Assembly: GCA_017163975.1 (NCBI GenBank)
Contig: JAFFSR010000264.1
Span: 7,988,001-8,052,000 of the forward strand
From: Anastatus disparis
Lineage: Eukaryota > Arthropoda > Insecta > Hymenoptera > Eupelmidae
Direction of reading: 5' to 3'
DNA length: 64,000 nucleotides
Part shown: positions 1-11,324 of the stretch, in pieces
How positions within the stretch are numbered: position 1 is the stretch's first letter
How the letters are laid out: every line of letters starts with the position of its first letter
Made by a program: the position numbers and the translations under genes
Notes under the pieces: generated by a model
Database searches by the model: none
What the model was told of the DNA's origin: nothing
What the model saw: the letters and a program-made list of their open reading frames with translations, nothing else

Positions 1-1131
1 TTTTCTTTTTCTGTATTATTCAAACTGTCTGTTTCATCAAAATTATTGTCAGATGTAGATACTTTTTCTGAAGTTGAGCGAACAGTTATAGGTGGATGAT
101 TCATAAAATGGTTGTTTGGAGTGTTACCTGAATTACTTATCATGTTGAATATTTGTCTTCTATTATGGGTTGAGAAATCTATGTCTCCTTGAGCTACATT
201 GTCAGATTTCCATCCTCCATGATTTTTTATTGTTATTAGATCACCACCAGCGTTAGATAAAGCTGTTGCTGAGCTACGTCTGTAGCAATGCCCTGTGTAC
301 TTCTCCGGTTCTGGCAATTGTAAAAAAGTAGCAACAATACTTGGAATCTCGCTTATTTTATTTTTTCCTATGAATTGTTTGGTACACTTGCCTTTTTGAT
401 ATGTAACAAAAAATCTCTGTTCACTCATACCTTCAGGTCTTAATAATATATACTTTTTTACTATTTCATAGTACTCGTTTGCAATTATGGAGTTACGGGA
501 GAGATATGTTTTTGATCCATTAATAGTTATTACAAACTGATTTTCTAAATCTTCTACATCAGTTGTTTGTACATTAATAATTTCCTGGCAACGAAGAGCT
601 CCAAAAAATCCAAAAAGAAGAATAACCTTAAAAACATGTTAAATTTATTGATATATTTTTTAAAAGTTTAATATAAATTAAAACTAATAGAAAAAATACC
701 TTCATTGCTAAATAAAAAGTATCATCAGCTAATTCCAGAAATTTTTTTATTAATGATAAGCTCAGAACTTTTGATTTTTTAGGTTTATATCCTTTTGATT
801 TATTTTTCAAAGAGGTTTTCAACATGTGATATTTATCAAGGTTAATTCCTTCTTTCACATTCAATGTTATCTTCAATTTAGACCAAATGCTCCATAGTGT
901 AGGAGGTTTAAATTTTTTAGCTAACTCTTCGAAATAAACCAGAAATACATTTTCGTTAAAAGATGATGAATTTTTATTCTTCCACTCCATAAAATCCTCG
1001 TACACTTTCAAATATAACCTTTTCGATTTAGCTGGTAACAAATTATTGATTACAAGCCAAGCCTCGTTTTCAAAATCACGAACTAATTGTTCTGAGTCAA
1101 AATTTTCATCATCTGATGAATTTTCTGACAT
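1..1131 (-). CDS. Crypton-like tyrosine recombinase, two exons, 3' end off window
   Basis: Exon 1 is 1131-700 (144 codons from ATG) and exon 2 is 626 to the window edge. The 73-bp intron 627-699 has GT and AG ends and keeps phase 0. Residues about 10-110 look like the alpha-helical core-binding (SAM-like) domain. Exon 2 holds the catalytic domain: Arg156 in GALRCQE, Lys183 in the NGSKT turn, His257-x-x-Arg260 in TGHCYRRSS, and His280/Trp283 in HGGWKS. This order is that of tyrosine recombinases (strand cleavage and exchange). The acidic N-terminus and single intron fit arthropod Crypton-type elements or their domesticated relatives. The expected nucleophilic tyrosine after the HGGW motif (about residue 292) reads Asp in VAQGDIDFS, so cleavage activity is doubtful. 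No stop is met before base 1, so the C-terminus is unseen. The motifs are seen directly; the Crypton assignment is from family knowledge. Confidence 0.75.
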
Positions 1132-1375
1132 TTTTCTTCAAAAAATTAAAATATTTGTAATTTTATGGTCAATAAAATATTTCTATGCAAAAAAATTTAT
1201 TGAGTGTTCAACTGAAATTGTGACCGTTGATCGAAGTGTTAGTCCATGAACTAACAACATAGATAGGCTTAGAGTTGAAAATTGACTCGCCGTAAAGTTA
1301 TGCCTAGGGCCTACTTGACGTATTTTACGTTCTGTCTAGAGGGAGTACAGTACGCACTTTACGCGTGGTGTGGTG

Positions 1376-1620
1376 AAAAAGTTATTATCGACGACTCCAT
1401 TGAGTGCAATACTCTAAAGAGTGCAATAATAAACTTTTTTATTATTATGTGAGATGTAGAAACGTGTTTAAATCGATGACATCTTTGAGTGCAATACTCT
1501 TAGATGTGCGATAAATAACACTTTTATTTAATGCAAGATGAATAAAGAAATTATTATCGACGACATATCCAAGTGCAATACTCTTCAATGTGCGATAATT
1601 AATTTCTTTATTATTTCTAT
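1376..1620. repeat. Three tandem stem-loop repeats, about 90 bp each
   Basis: Three diverged units lie head to tail just upstream of the recombinase start. Each begins near TTATTATCGACGAC, has a central GAGTGCAATACTC (itself a 4-5 bp hairpin), and ends with the complement of its start (GTGCRATAATNAAnTT), so each folds into one long stem with a small inner hairpin. The stems covary: unit 3 pairs GAAATTATTATCG with CGATAATTAATTTC, while unit 1 pairs AAAGTTATTAT with ATAATAAACTTT. The role is unknown. They may be recombinase sites, subterminal repeats of the element, or structured RNA. Confidence 0.6.
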
Positions 1621-1774
1621 GAAAAATGATAAATGAAATGAGATGAGTTATACTTTTCTTAATAACTTTTTGAACACAGTCTCATTTAAATTTAAAATAC
1701 TTAATCTTTTTATTAAAAAATTAAGAAAATATATATTTTACAAAGATTTAAAAGTTACATAGTACTTTAAGACA

Positions 1775-2265
1775 GAATGCTTAGATCTTATACTTCTGAC
1801 AGTATAAGATCGAATGAATATAGAATCCATGTTAGATGTTACATGGTCGAACATCTAAAGGATAATGAGAGAGCTTGCTTGGATTCACGCTCTTTTATAT
1901 TATTTCATAAACCTTCTATGAAGTTCTATTTCTCACTAAAGAATTATATATCAGGAAATAGAATGTTCCATAACATTTATTTCATATATTTACAAAAGAA
2001 ACATTTAATTAAGATAGATATATTAGTAAAAGAAACCTTCTATTTCCTTTACATTCCAAAAAACTATTTTTTATTGTTAATTTTATTATCAATTGATTGA
2101 AAAAGCTAATCTTTTGTATTTTAATTTATATCTTTAAATAGAATAATCAATTTTATACATGTTATAGGAATAGAATGTTCTATTTTAACAAGTTACATCT
2201 TTTGTTATTAACAATCAAATATTGATAATACTTTTTATTAAAAGAAATCGAACATTCTATTTCTA
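1775..2265. repeat. Run of short stem-loops with an AATAGAATGTTC motif
   Basis: Consecutive small inverted repeats are visible: GATCTTATAC with GTATAAGATC (about 1787-1813), TTAGATGTT with GAACATCTAA (1830-1858), AGAGAGC with GCTCTTT (about 1868-1896), and CTATTTCT with AGGAAATAG (about 1926-1962). The motif AATAGAATGTTC occurs near 1957 and 2167 and in reverse near 2248. An open frame crosses 1777-2100, but its composition and the hairpins make a protein unlikely. The function is unknown. Confidence 0.4.
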
Positions 2266-3225
2266 CAATCATTTTACTATATCTATATATATAAATATAT
2301 ATACATTTTGAGTTATCTTATCGGCCTCAGTAAGTAACTATGAAGTCCTACTTCAACCTTTAATGTAATTTAAATTTATTATTACAGAAAATCATTCTAT
2401 GTTATAAATAATGACAAATTATTTATAAAATATTTATATCAAATTTAATAATTCTATTCAAAATTGATGAGCCGTTACAAGCGCTTACTATGTCTAGCAT
2501 TAGCTAAGACTACAAGTATGTTTAATGGCATTAGTCAATATTAACTTATACTTATGGATACAGCTTTGCATAGCTCGTAAGATTTGTTATTTCTTATAAA
2601 GAGTAAAGCATCTTTTTTTAACCTTTAGCCAGATCTAAAGCATACCATTCTTGGTTTCTGCCAAGATCAGTAGATGCTATTTTGATCTTTAGCTAAAACT
2701 ACTTTTTACAATTCATAATTTCAACCAAGACCAATATATTAAAGTTTAAAGCCTAGTGAAATGCCTATTAAAAAATCTAGGGAAAAGGTTCGGCATAAAG
2801 TCTGATAAAAAGCCTAGCAGTAATCAAATGATATATGTGAAATAGTAGCATATTAAAATTAACTATAATTAGCAATTCTGTAATAATAATTATAATTGAA
2901 AGTAATATGAATTGAAATATTATCATTATAACCATAACGAAGAGAAATTAGCAGAAAGTATTAGGTATTATAATAACTTATGATTATTATAGAACATGAC
3001 GAAAAAAAACTTGCTGGCCATTTGTAGAAATATCTGCAGTTTATTTATAGCTTGTCTGTAGAAACATCTGTAGAAATTTTCCCATTTTTCTGGCTAGTTT
3101 TAGGACACTTGCAGGTTTTTCATAAGGTTCATTGGGTCTTATCTTTATTAAATTTCATAAAATAGAAATAATAAAAAAAATTAGAAATAAATGAAAACAA
3201 AAAAAATATTTCCCAGATAAGATCC
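2266..3225. other. AT-rich non-coding stretch with one hairpin and a short TE-like patch
   Basis: I see no gene. An imperfect hairpin of about 75 nt lies at 2623-2697 (TTTAGC/GCTAAA, AGATC/GATCT, AGCAT/ATGCT and CTTGG/CCAAG pair around a TTTCTG loop). Bases 3020-3120 already carry a few CTGCAG and CTGTAGAAA motifs like those in the foldback that follows. Confidence 0.4.
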
Positions 3226-5601
3226 CTTATGAAAATAATCTGTAGATGAAACTGTAGAAAAATCTGCAGTAAAATCTGAAGAATATCTACAAAGAACCTA
3301 CAGAAAATCTACAGAAAAATCTAGGATGACACTGCAGGATTTTCTGTAGAGAAGATTATGAGGAAATCTACAGGTAAAACGTAGATGAATTTGCAGAAAA
3401 AATTCCATGATGCCTGCAGGATTACCTGCAGCTAAAACTGTAGAAAAGTCTACGAAAGACCTACGGGTCTTCTACAGAGTAATATACAGGATTTATGTAG
3501 GATTTCTTGGTAAATTTTTACAGGGTTTTCGCCTACATTATTTCCTCAAGAATTTTCTACAGTTTTCTGTAAACCACCACGTAAGATTTAGTACAGAAAA
3601 TATTTAAGGATTTCCTACAGAATTACCTAAAGGAAATTTTTTCTTTTTCTTAAATATTTTCAAATTTTATTCTTTATGAAAAAATATTCCACTCAAGAAT
3701 TGTTTGCATGATTTTCTATAGAATTTCCTACAGACTTTCCGATAGAAAATTTCAACGAATATCCTGCAGGATCATCAAATGAAAATTTTGCTTTATTTAT
3801 TTTGATTCATAAAAAAATTTTCAAGAAATTCTATAAAAAATTATGTAGAATATCCTGAATGAAACTTGATTGATATTAAATTATTTAGTTTTTTTTATTT
3901 AAGTACAATAAATAATTACGAGTTAATAACTCGATAATTATTTTCCTATTATAGGATAAGACCAAAAACGAGATAAACCTCGTAGTGTAAGCCCTTCGAA
4001 AATCGAAGAGCTCACGATTTAACACTGAGTGCTTTGGTCTTATATACCTGCGGCTTGAAAATTTGTACAAGCGATCGTAAAACTTCGAGAAACGCCACCT
4101 AGCGATTTTAAATTAAATAATTAAATATAGAAAAATCTGCAGGAAAATCAATAGCAAATTCTGCATGAAAATCTGTAGAAAATTCTGAAGGATATACGAT
4201 ACGAGATCGATAAAGACGATTTAATTTTAAGTCGCTAGGTGGCGTTTATCTGAATTTTGCGATCACTTGTACAAGGCGAATTTTGCGATCACTTTCTCAG
4301 GGCTTATAATTATTATAAGACGGGCATAACGACCCCGAGGTACCCTAGTTACTATGTATTAAATTGACTGTAGTGATACGATCACTAACTATTCTGTATT
4401 TGCGAATTTAAACTTATTTATATGTAGAATGTAATTTTCTTAGGTACTTAAAGCATTATAGCTGTATATTTTTGTAATGTAATGTTTTTAATTAAAAATT
4501 TTATAATAATAATAATAGACAACAGTATACCTCAGGGCTTATAATTACTATAAGACGGGCTTAACGACCCCGAGGCACCCTAGGTTCTTTATATTAAATT
4601 GACTATAGTGAGATGTTCACTAGTTATTTTGTATTTGCGCGCTCAAATTATATTATATACGTCGAATGTAATATACCCATGTACCGACTTAATGCGTTAT
4701 GGCTGTATATCTCTGTAATAATTGCCAAATAAAAATTTATTAAAATTAATCACTTGTACAAATTTTCAAGCCGCAGGAATATAAGACCAGAGCACTTAGT
4801 GTTGAATCGTGAGCTCTTCGATCTTCGAAGGGCTCACACTACGAGGTTTACCTCGTTTTTGATCTTTTCCTATAAAAGGAAAATAATTATCTAGTTATTA
4901 ACTTATAATTATTTATTATACTTGAATAAAAAAAACTAAATAATTTAATAATAATCAAGTTTCATTCAAGATATTCTACATAATATTTTATAGAATTTCT
5001 TGAAAATTTTTTTATGAATCAAAATAAATAAAGCGGAATTTTCATTTGGTGATCCTGCAGGATATTCGTTGAAATTTTTTGTCGGGAAGTCTGTAGGAAA
5101 TTCTATAGCAAATCATGCAGACAATTATTGAGAGGAATATTTTTTCATAAAGTATAAAATTTGAAAATATTTTAAAAAATGAAAAAATTTCCTTTAGGTA
5201 ATTCTGTAGGAAATCCTTAAATATTTTCTGTACTAAATCTTACGTGGTGGTTTACAGAAAACTATAGAAAATTCTTTAGGAAATAATGTGGGCAAAAACT
5301 CTGTAAAAATTTACCAAAAAATCCTACATAAATCCTGTATATTACTCTGTAGAAGACCCGTAGGTCTTTCGTAGACTTTTCTACATTTTTCGCTGCAGGT
5401 AGTCCTGCAGGCATCCTGCAATTTTTTCTGCAAATTCATCTACGTTTTACCTGTAGATTTCCTCATAATGTTCCCAACAGAAAATCCTGCAGTGTCATCT
5501 TAGATTTTCTGTAGATTTTCTGTAGGTTTTTTGTAGATATTCTACAGATTTTCCTGCAGATTTTTCTACAGTTTCATCTACAGATTATTTTCATAAGGGT
5601 A
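3226..5601. mobile_element. Foldback element with CTGCAG/CTACAGAAA-iterated arms
   Basis: The left arm (3226-4110) and right arm (about 4745-5601) are long imperfect inverted copies. The outer ends are CCCTTATGAAAATAATCTG and its complement ending CATAAGGG. The outer half of each arm is a degenerate array of CTGCAGGA, CTACAGAAA and CTGTAGAAAATCT words. The inner half is unique and contains CTTCGAAGAGCTC and GGTCTTATATACCTGCGGC. The centre holds a convergent pair of AACGCCACCTAGCG / CGCTAGGTGGCGTT (4091 and 4229) and two diverged direct repeats of about 220-230 bp (about 4299-4530 and 4534-4740), each starting CTCAGGGCTTATAATTA. There is no coding capacity. I could not define a target-site duplication. 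Confidence 0.75.
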
Positions 5602-5645
5602 TTTAGATCTAGAACCCTTGGCTCCCTCATCTTTCTCACTATCAT

Positions 5646-5815
5646 CTGAGTTATTGTTTTGTTACACGAACGTGATAAAAAAGCATGATCAAATATTTGC
5701 GATTATTTAGTTATAATCGAATTATTATCAAGTCAGTATAACGAAACAATAGCTCAGATGGTAGTGGGACCAAAGGGTTCCTTGTTCAAATCATGTCTTG
5801 ATAATTTTATTGATA
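5646..5815 (+). repeat. tRNA-like (SINE-like) sequence with an inverted repeat
   Basis: TAGCTCAGATGGTAGTGG at about 5750 resembles a Pol III A box, and GTTCAAATC about 35 bases on resembles a B box, at tRNA spacing. The acceptor and anticodon arms do not fold well, so this is not a working tRNA. The A-box segment is also the right half of a 20-bp inverted repeat (TCTGAGTTATTGTTTTGTTA at 5646 against 5740-5759). It is either a decayed tRNA-derived SINE head or a chance match. Confidence 0.35.
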
Positions 5816-6779
5816 CAAATTTATTTGTATTTAAAAAAAAATAATAAGGAAGTCTAAGAAACTTTATAATACACCTGCACGCTGCCAAAAATCCTACAGG
5901 GAAATGAAGAAATTTCACCAGACATTTCTGCAGCGAACATGCAGATAAAGTGCAGGTTTTTTGTAAGGGCATATACATATCATAAGCAAAAAATTAAAAT
6001 ACTTCAATACCTGCATAGATATGTGATATAGATTTATAAAAATCATGAATTATTTATTTTTTAATTCTGTTAAGGCTATAAAAATATAGGCGTTTATATT
6101 TTTAAACAATAGCATAAACATAACCCTCTTATTGATCTATTAATTGAAAGGATAGATGGAGCTTGGTGCAAAATTATAGCCTAATTTGAAATACTCTATT
6201 CCATAACTCTTTTACAGAATGTCAATAATTATTACATAATTAACAATTAATGATAAAATAAAAATACTAAAATAATAAATTATATAGTTATATTATTATA
6301 AAATACAATCAGCTTTCAATATTTTTAAATTAATTTTCAAATTTTTCAATTCAAGGTTTACCGATTTTTTTCATAAATAAATTATTTTTAGAAATATTAA
6401 TTCTACGATGAAAATCATCGTTCGATACCTTGTCGTCGAAAACCCTTTAAATCATTGTACTACTTAATAAATTAATTATTTATAATACTAAAAACTTAAC
6501 TTTGACTTAAAAGCATTCACAAATATCTGTATTTAATCGTGTAGCTTTCAACATAAGTAATATTTTATTATAAAAATTGCCAACATCTAACTTCCGATGA
6601 TGACGTATTGTATTGGATACAAAAAAATATTTCCAGTGTTTCAATATTAAAAATTTTGTAAACCATTAATTGTGGAATGTGGCTTTGAATTGCATGAATC
6701 CTAGTATTCGTGGTATTCTATTAACATATTAATTTAAAAATTTATAAATATATTACTGATAAAAAATATTCTTCTTTGC
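5816..6779. other. AT-rich stretch without recognisable gene
   Basis: Bases 5870-5970 again carry CTACAGGGA, CTGCAG and TGCAGG words related to the foldback on the left, so the foldback neighbourhood may extend or be duplicated here. The rest is AT-rich sequence with no coding signal. Confidence 0.4.
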
Positions 6780-6977
6780 CCTAGGCCGCAAAATGACCAT
6801 TTTGCGTCCTACGGAAAAACTTTAAATGTCTCGGCCTCGGGACAAAAAAATAGTATATTAGACCATGGATGCATATTGATCATCCTAGCTCGTGCAACTT
6901 TCCAGGCCTCGCTACGCTCGGCCCCAAAAGTTCGCACTCGCCGAGAATGATCAATATGCATCCTTGGTCAATAATGT
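6780..6977. mobile_element. Small palindromic element, GGCCGAGCG family, copy 1
   Basis: An inverted repeat TAGTATATTAGACC...TGATCATCCT is mirrored by AGAATGATCA...GGTCAATAATGTACTA (about 6852-6974). Its centre is a CG-rich palindrome of the form GGCCTCGCTACGCTCGGCC. The flank CGCAAAATGACCATTTTGCG and the AAACTTTAAATGTCTCGG stretch also appear, reverse-complemented, at 23.74-23.81 kb, so both are copies of one non-autonomous element. Confidence 0.6.
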
Positions 6978-7045
6978 ACTATTATAAAAATGAATATTTG
7001 TGAAATCGTTATTTATTGTGATCAGTACTTTAATCATTAGAATGA

Positions 7046-7428
7046 TTAAGGGGATGCAAAGCAGACACTACACCTGTACTCATAGATATTGTCTATCTTT
7101 TTATTTTATTACAAAATTTCTGGAAAATAAATACATTAGCTTGTAGTATGTACCATGAACATTATTCAGTTAAATTTGTAAATAAATTCATTTATCAGTT
7201 TTCAATAACTCGGGGTTCTAATATCATATATTAAAATTTTTCGATTTTGTATCAGAAACCCAAAGTTTTTAAAAACTAATAAATGAATTCATTTACAAAT
7301 TTAACTAAATAATGTTCACGATACATACTACAAGCTAATGTATTTATTTTCCTGAAATTTTGCAATAAAATGAAAAGGTAGGCAATATTTATGAGTACAG
7401 GTGTAGTGTCTGTTTTACATCTCCTTAA
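7046..7428. mobile_element. TTAA-flanked 375-bp foldback MITE, copy 1
   Basis: Bases 7050-7424 lie between TTAA at 7046-7049 and 7425-7428. The ends are GGGGATGCAAAGCAGACAC and, inverted, GGAGATGTAAAACAGACAC, followed by ACACCTGTACTCAT; the inverted repeat runs almost to the middle. No protein is encoded. TTAA target sites are typical of piggyBac-type and Kolobok-type transposases, which are the likely but unproven drivers. The same family recurs at 12824-13205, 18532-18838 (partial) and 47448-47957. Confidence 0.8.
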
Positions 7429-7489
7429 TAGTTTAAGGATTTCTCATTTGATAATTACTTGTGTATAATAATTGGTTAAACATTATTTT

Positions 7490-8345
7490 TAAATAGAACT
7501 TGATTCTCATATCATAAAAAGACTCTATGAATTAAAAAGTAAATTGTCGTGGTCATTAAATGACATACAATTTATCGTAGAAATTTTACGTTAATTCATG
7601 AAAAATGTTTATAATCCTACTTTATTTAAGGAATCAGAATTGTTTATTTTCAGTAGTCTTCAAAGTAATACAAAGAATTTTATAAAAACAACATTAAAAC
7701 GAATTACATTGTACAACAATTATAAAATAATAATATATGATGTAATGAAAGTGGAGTTCTTCCCATTTCTTATATTAATAATGTCATGTGTATTATGGAT
7801 TTTGCGTATGAAAATGGTAATAATTCTATGGATATTAAAAAAAAGTATTCACTTAAAAACGAGTGATTAAAGATGTCTGCATCAGAGATGCTATTGTTAA
7901 CCCGTTATTTTAGTTCAATAGCTGGAGAGGTCGTACCAGAACAAAACGAGTATTATTTGTTAAATTTGAAGTTACGAGAAATTATCGACATTGTAATAGC
8001 GCCTTATGTTATTGAAATTGACTTAGATTACTTAGAAATTTTATTGCAGGAACATCACAATATGTATTGAATCGTTTGATGACTTAACCATAAACTTTCA
8101 TATAATGCTTCATTATACAAGACACATTTTTCAAAATGGCCTCAAGGTATGAATCTAAACATAGGCAAGTGAAAGTTATGATTCTGGCTATATTTTTAAG
8201 AATAAATGTCTTGAAATCTGTAGGAAAAAAATATAAATTAAGTCTAATGGATCTCAAATATGAAAAATATGAAGAAAATTTTATATTTGGTGCAGAAGAT
8301 GACGATAATTTATTAATTTTATCATACTTTCCCAATTTAATTTGC
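7490..8345 (+). pseudogene. Decayed transposon-associated protein
   Basis: Fragments of one protein lie in three shifted frames. About 7795-7910 reads FAYENGNNSMDIKKKYS then MSASEMLLLTRYF, with an in-frame stop near 7868. Bases 7914-8068 give the block EVVPEQNEYYLLNLKLREI and LEILLQEHHNMY. About 8070-8130 gives ESFDDLTINFHIMLHY in another frame, and 8136-8320 gives RYESKHRQVKV...INVLKSVGKKYKLSL in a third. This order matches, from memory, an abundant uncharacterised protein found in repeats of insect and hydrozoan genomes. Several frameshifts and a small deletion near 8130 show that it is dead. The biochemical role is unknown. Confidence 0.55.
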
Positions 8346-8396
8346 AAAAAGTGTATAATATATAATAATATTGGTGCGTGCGTGAGTGCATGTTAT

Positions 8397-8408
8397 TATT
8401 ATATATTA

Positions 8409-8439
<31 letters not shown>

Positions 8440-8478
8440 TATATGCATTATTATATATATTATTATATATTATATTAT
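8397..8478. repeat. (TTA)n / (TA)n microsatellite
   Basis: Almost pure TTA and TATTA repeats abut the left end of the next foldback element, which carries TATTATGT as its apparent target duplication. Confidence 0.85.
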
Positions 8479-8480
8479 GT

Positions 8481-10250
8481 ATCGTCTGGTGTGAGGAAGA
8501 AGGTTACGATTCGAAATTGGCCACAAAAAAGTAACGATTCGGATGAAGCCACAAAAAGGTTCCGATTCGGGTTTGGCCACAAAAAGGTTACGATTCGGCT
8601 GCTTATTTTTTCCTTTGATGTTTTGGATAAGAACCGCTGTTAAAAACATAAGAGTTTGTCTCCTATATCTAAGTACTCATAAATATTATAATTATGTTTT
8701 CATTTTTTTCATGAAAAGGCAATTTCATAAATCTATAGTTTTTGATTTAGTGAGTATAAATCATATAATGAAATATATTATTACTTTTTATAATCTTATT
8801 GATAAAGATTAATTGATTTATTTCATAAATTAAAAATCTTTTTACTTTAACGTTATCAATGTAAGAATAAAAAATTCACAAATTTTATAATTTAATAAAA
8901 ATTTGCAAACATTAGTTAAATTGACGTGAAATTGTTTATACAGGGTGGGCCAAAAGTACTGGAACGGCGAAATAACTCTGCGGGATTGTATTTTAGGAGA
9001 AAAAGCTTAAAACAAAAGATAGAGGATATTTTCTTGGCTATTCGCCGGTGATAATGACCATGACCTTGACCATAACCTTGAATGTCATTTCAAGGTCAAG
9101 TTAATTTCTTTAAATGGGAACCCATAATTTTCACCTCAAAAATGAAAAAAACGGAAAATTTTACGTAAATACATATCCGGGCAAAAAAAAAAGACAAAAA
9201 AAAATTTTTTTTGAAACTAATTTTTTATTATATATTATTATTATTTCACCAAAAAGGAACATTTTTTTCTCTCTGACAAATTTTTCTATTCCTTTTAAAT
9301 TCAGAGATATTCATACATCGATAAAAAGCTTAATTTTTAATATAAAATCTTATAACTCCGGTTTAAAAGGTCGAATCAAGACGTTCGACAATGCATTTTT
9401 ATCGTCGAAATATAAGCTTTAAAATCTATTTAGTTTTGTATTAATGTAACGATTCGTACTAAAATTAAACACTATTTTACAAAGTCAAAACAAAGTTAAA
9501 AAAAATTTCTTTTTAAACAAAGATAAGAGATACGAAAAAAATGTTTTTTTTTTATATCAAACCAATAGTTTTTGAAAGAATTCCCAATAATCTTTCGAAT
9601 TCCGTTGGAATTTTTAGGCTATGACCATTTTTTCCAGAGTTATAAAACTTTTTAGATGAGTCGATTTTAGACGAAGGGGGGCAAAAGTAGCTCGGCGGCA
9701 GTGCATATATGTATTGGAAGGCTTTATATAGTGAAAATATTCATCAACGTGATCCTCATGCAAAAAAATTTAATTCCTGCCAAGTACCATGAATTCTATA
9801 AAAATTTATTACGTTGAAATGTATACATGATTATTAATTTAATAAATTATTTTTAAATTAATTCAGTAAATAATTTAAAACAATTATTACAGTATTCTTT
9901 TAAATTCATCAATAAGTGAAGATATCATTATTATAGAAGGAATTTTACAACTGATTGCTTTTTTATGGAAAATATGAAAAAATAATTCTAATATTTATGA
10001 GTTCTTGGATATCGGAGATAAATTCTTATGTTTTCAACAGCGGTTCTCATTCAAAACATCGAAGGAAAAAATAAGCAGCCGAATCGTAACCTTTTTGTGG
10101 CTAAACCCGAATCGGTACTTTTTTGTGGCCAAACCCGAATTGTCACTTTTTGTGGCTGAATCCGAATCGGAACCTTTTTGTGGCTTTATCCGAATCGTTA
10201 CTTTTTTGTGGCCAGTTTCGAATCGTAACCTTCTTCCTCCCACCTGACGA
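8481..10250. mobile_element. Foldback element with 28-bp iterated arms and 8-bp target duplication
   Basis: TATTATGT flanks both sides (8473-8480 and 10251-10258). The ends are ATCGTCTGGTGTGAGGAAG and, inverted, TCGTCAGGTGGGAGGAAG. Each arm is an array of a roughly 28-bp unit, GGCCACAAAAAGGTTACGATTCGG: about four units on the left (8500-8610) and about six on the right (10080-10235). Both arms then share the unique stretch TAAGCAGCCGAATCG...CAACAGCGGTTCT. The 1.35-kb interior (8666-10012) is unrelated and non-coding. It starts a sub-element at 8941 with CAGGGTGGGCCAAAAGTAC. An 8-bp duplication is the hAT size, but there is no transposase here to confirm this. Confidence 0.7.
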
Positions 10251-10258
10251 TATTATGT

Positions 10259-11320
10259 GCATGCACACACGCATAAATTTTCCTATTTTAAAAAGATTTC
10301 ATAATTTTCATAGATATATATATCCTTATGTGAAAGTAGTAATGAATAATGTCATTCAAAAAATTATATAAAAGAGATATTGATGAAGAGGTAAATAATA
10401 AATAGTTCATTTACGTGAATGTTATTACAATGTTAGTTGTTTGAATTAAAATTTACATCAACATCTGAATTTAATTAAGTTGCTCCAGAAATAAATGTGA
10501 ATGAATTATAGTACATTTCATACCAGTTGCGAACCGTATTTTTTGCCATGAGAGCCAAAAAAGAGCAACGAAGTTGCGATTTTGGGGTTAGAATGGCAAA
10601 AAATTATTATATGCTTATGCTCTTTGGTATAGTTAACAAGATCCTGATAGACAAAATAATTTACAAATTTGTAATCAAAAGTTAAAGTTTATTGAGTGAC
10701 TCGCTATTGTCAAAAAATTTTGGATATTTTATAAGAAAAATATTATGAAGAAAAAATTAAATTCTAAAGATGAAGTGATGAATAAATAATAGATAATCTA
10801 TGTATATGTAAATATCATTTCAATGTTATTTGTTTATAAAAATTGACATCAGTATCTAATTTGATATAGATTATGAAGATTATTTAGAATCCTGGGAAAC
10901 GAAATAATATAAAAGTTTGAATTGAAGTTTTAAGTTGAAGTTTGTAAAAAGCAAATTTCTGAATTTCCAAATATTTTAAAATATATCTTTGTCCATAGCT
11001 TCATTACTTAAAATCTATAGTTTATTAAATTAAAAATATTGTTTATAGCTAGAAAAAAAGTTGAAATCATATTACTTCTTAAGGAACTGAGAACATAATT
11101 ATAATATGACTTTATGCGAATAAGTACAATGTACACAAAAGAAAAATCCATTCTTCGTAAAAAGGATTATTCATTACAGCTTTGAAAAGTAATTTTGCAT
11201 AAATATACAAAAATCTCTGATGGAATACATAGAATCATATGGGCATTTTGTAAATAAAGCTATAAATAATAGAATATGGAAATAAATTATAAATCTTTTC
11301 TTGTTGCACAATCCTTTTGA
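10259..11320. other. AT-rich stretch with one small palindrome
   Basis: I see no gene. Near 10540-10605 a 13-bp inverted repeat (ATTTTTTGCCAT / ATGGCAAAAAAT) encloses GAGCAACGAAGTTGC, the same layout as the GGCCGAGCG palindromes elsewhere in the window but with different bases. Confidence 0.4.
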
Positions 11321-11324
11321 GGTA

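Noticed and set aside
1777..2100. 107-codon open frame
   Set aside because: It crosses a chain of hairpins, has no family resemblance and ends in a low-complexity hydrophobic run.
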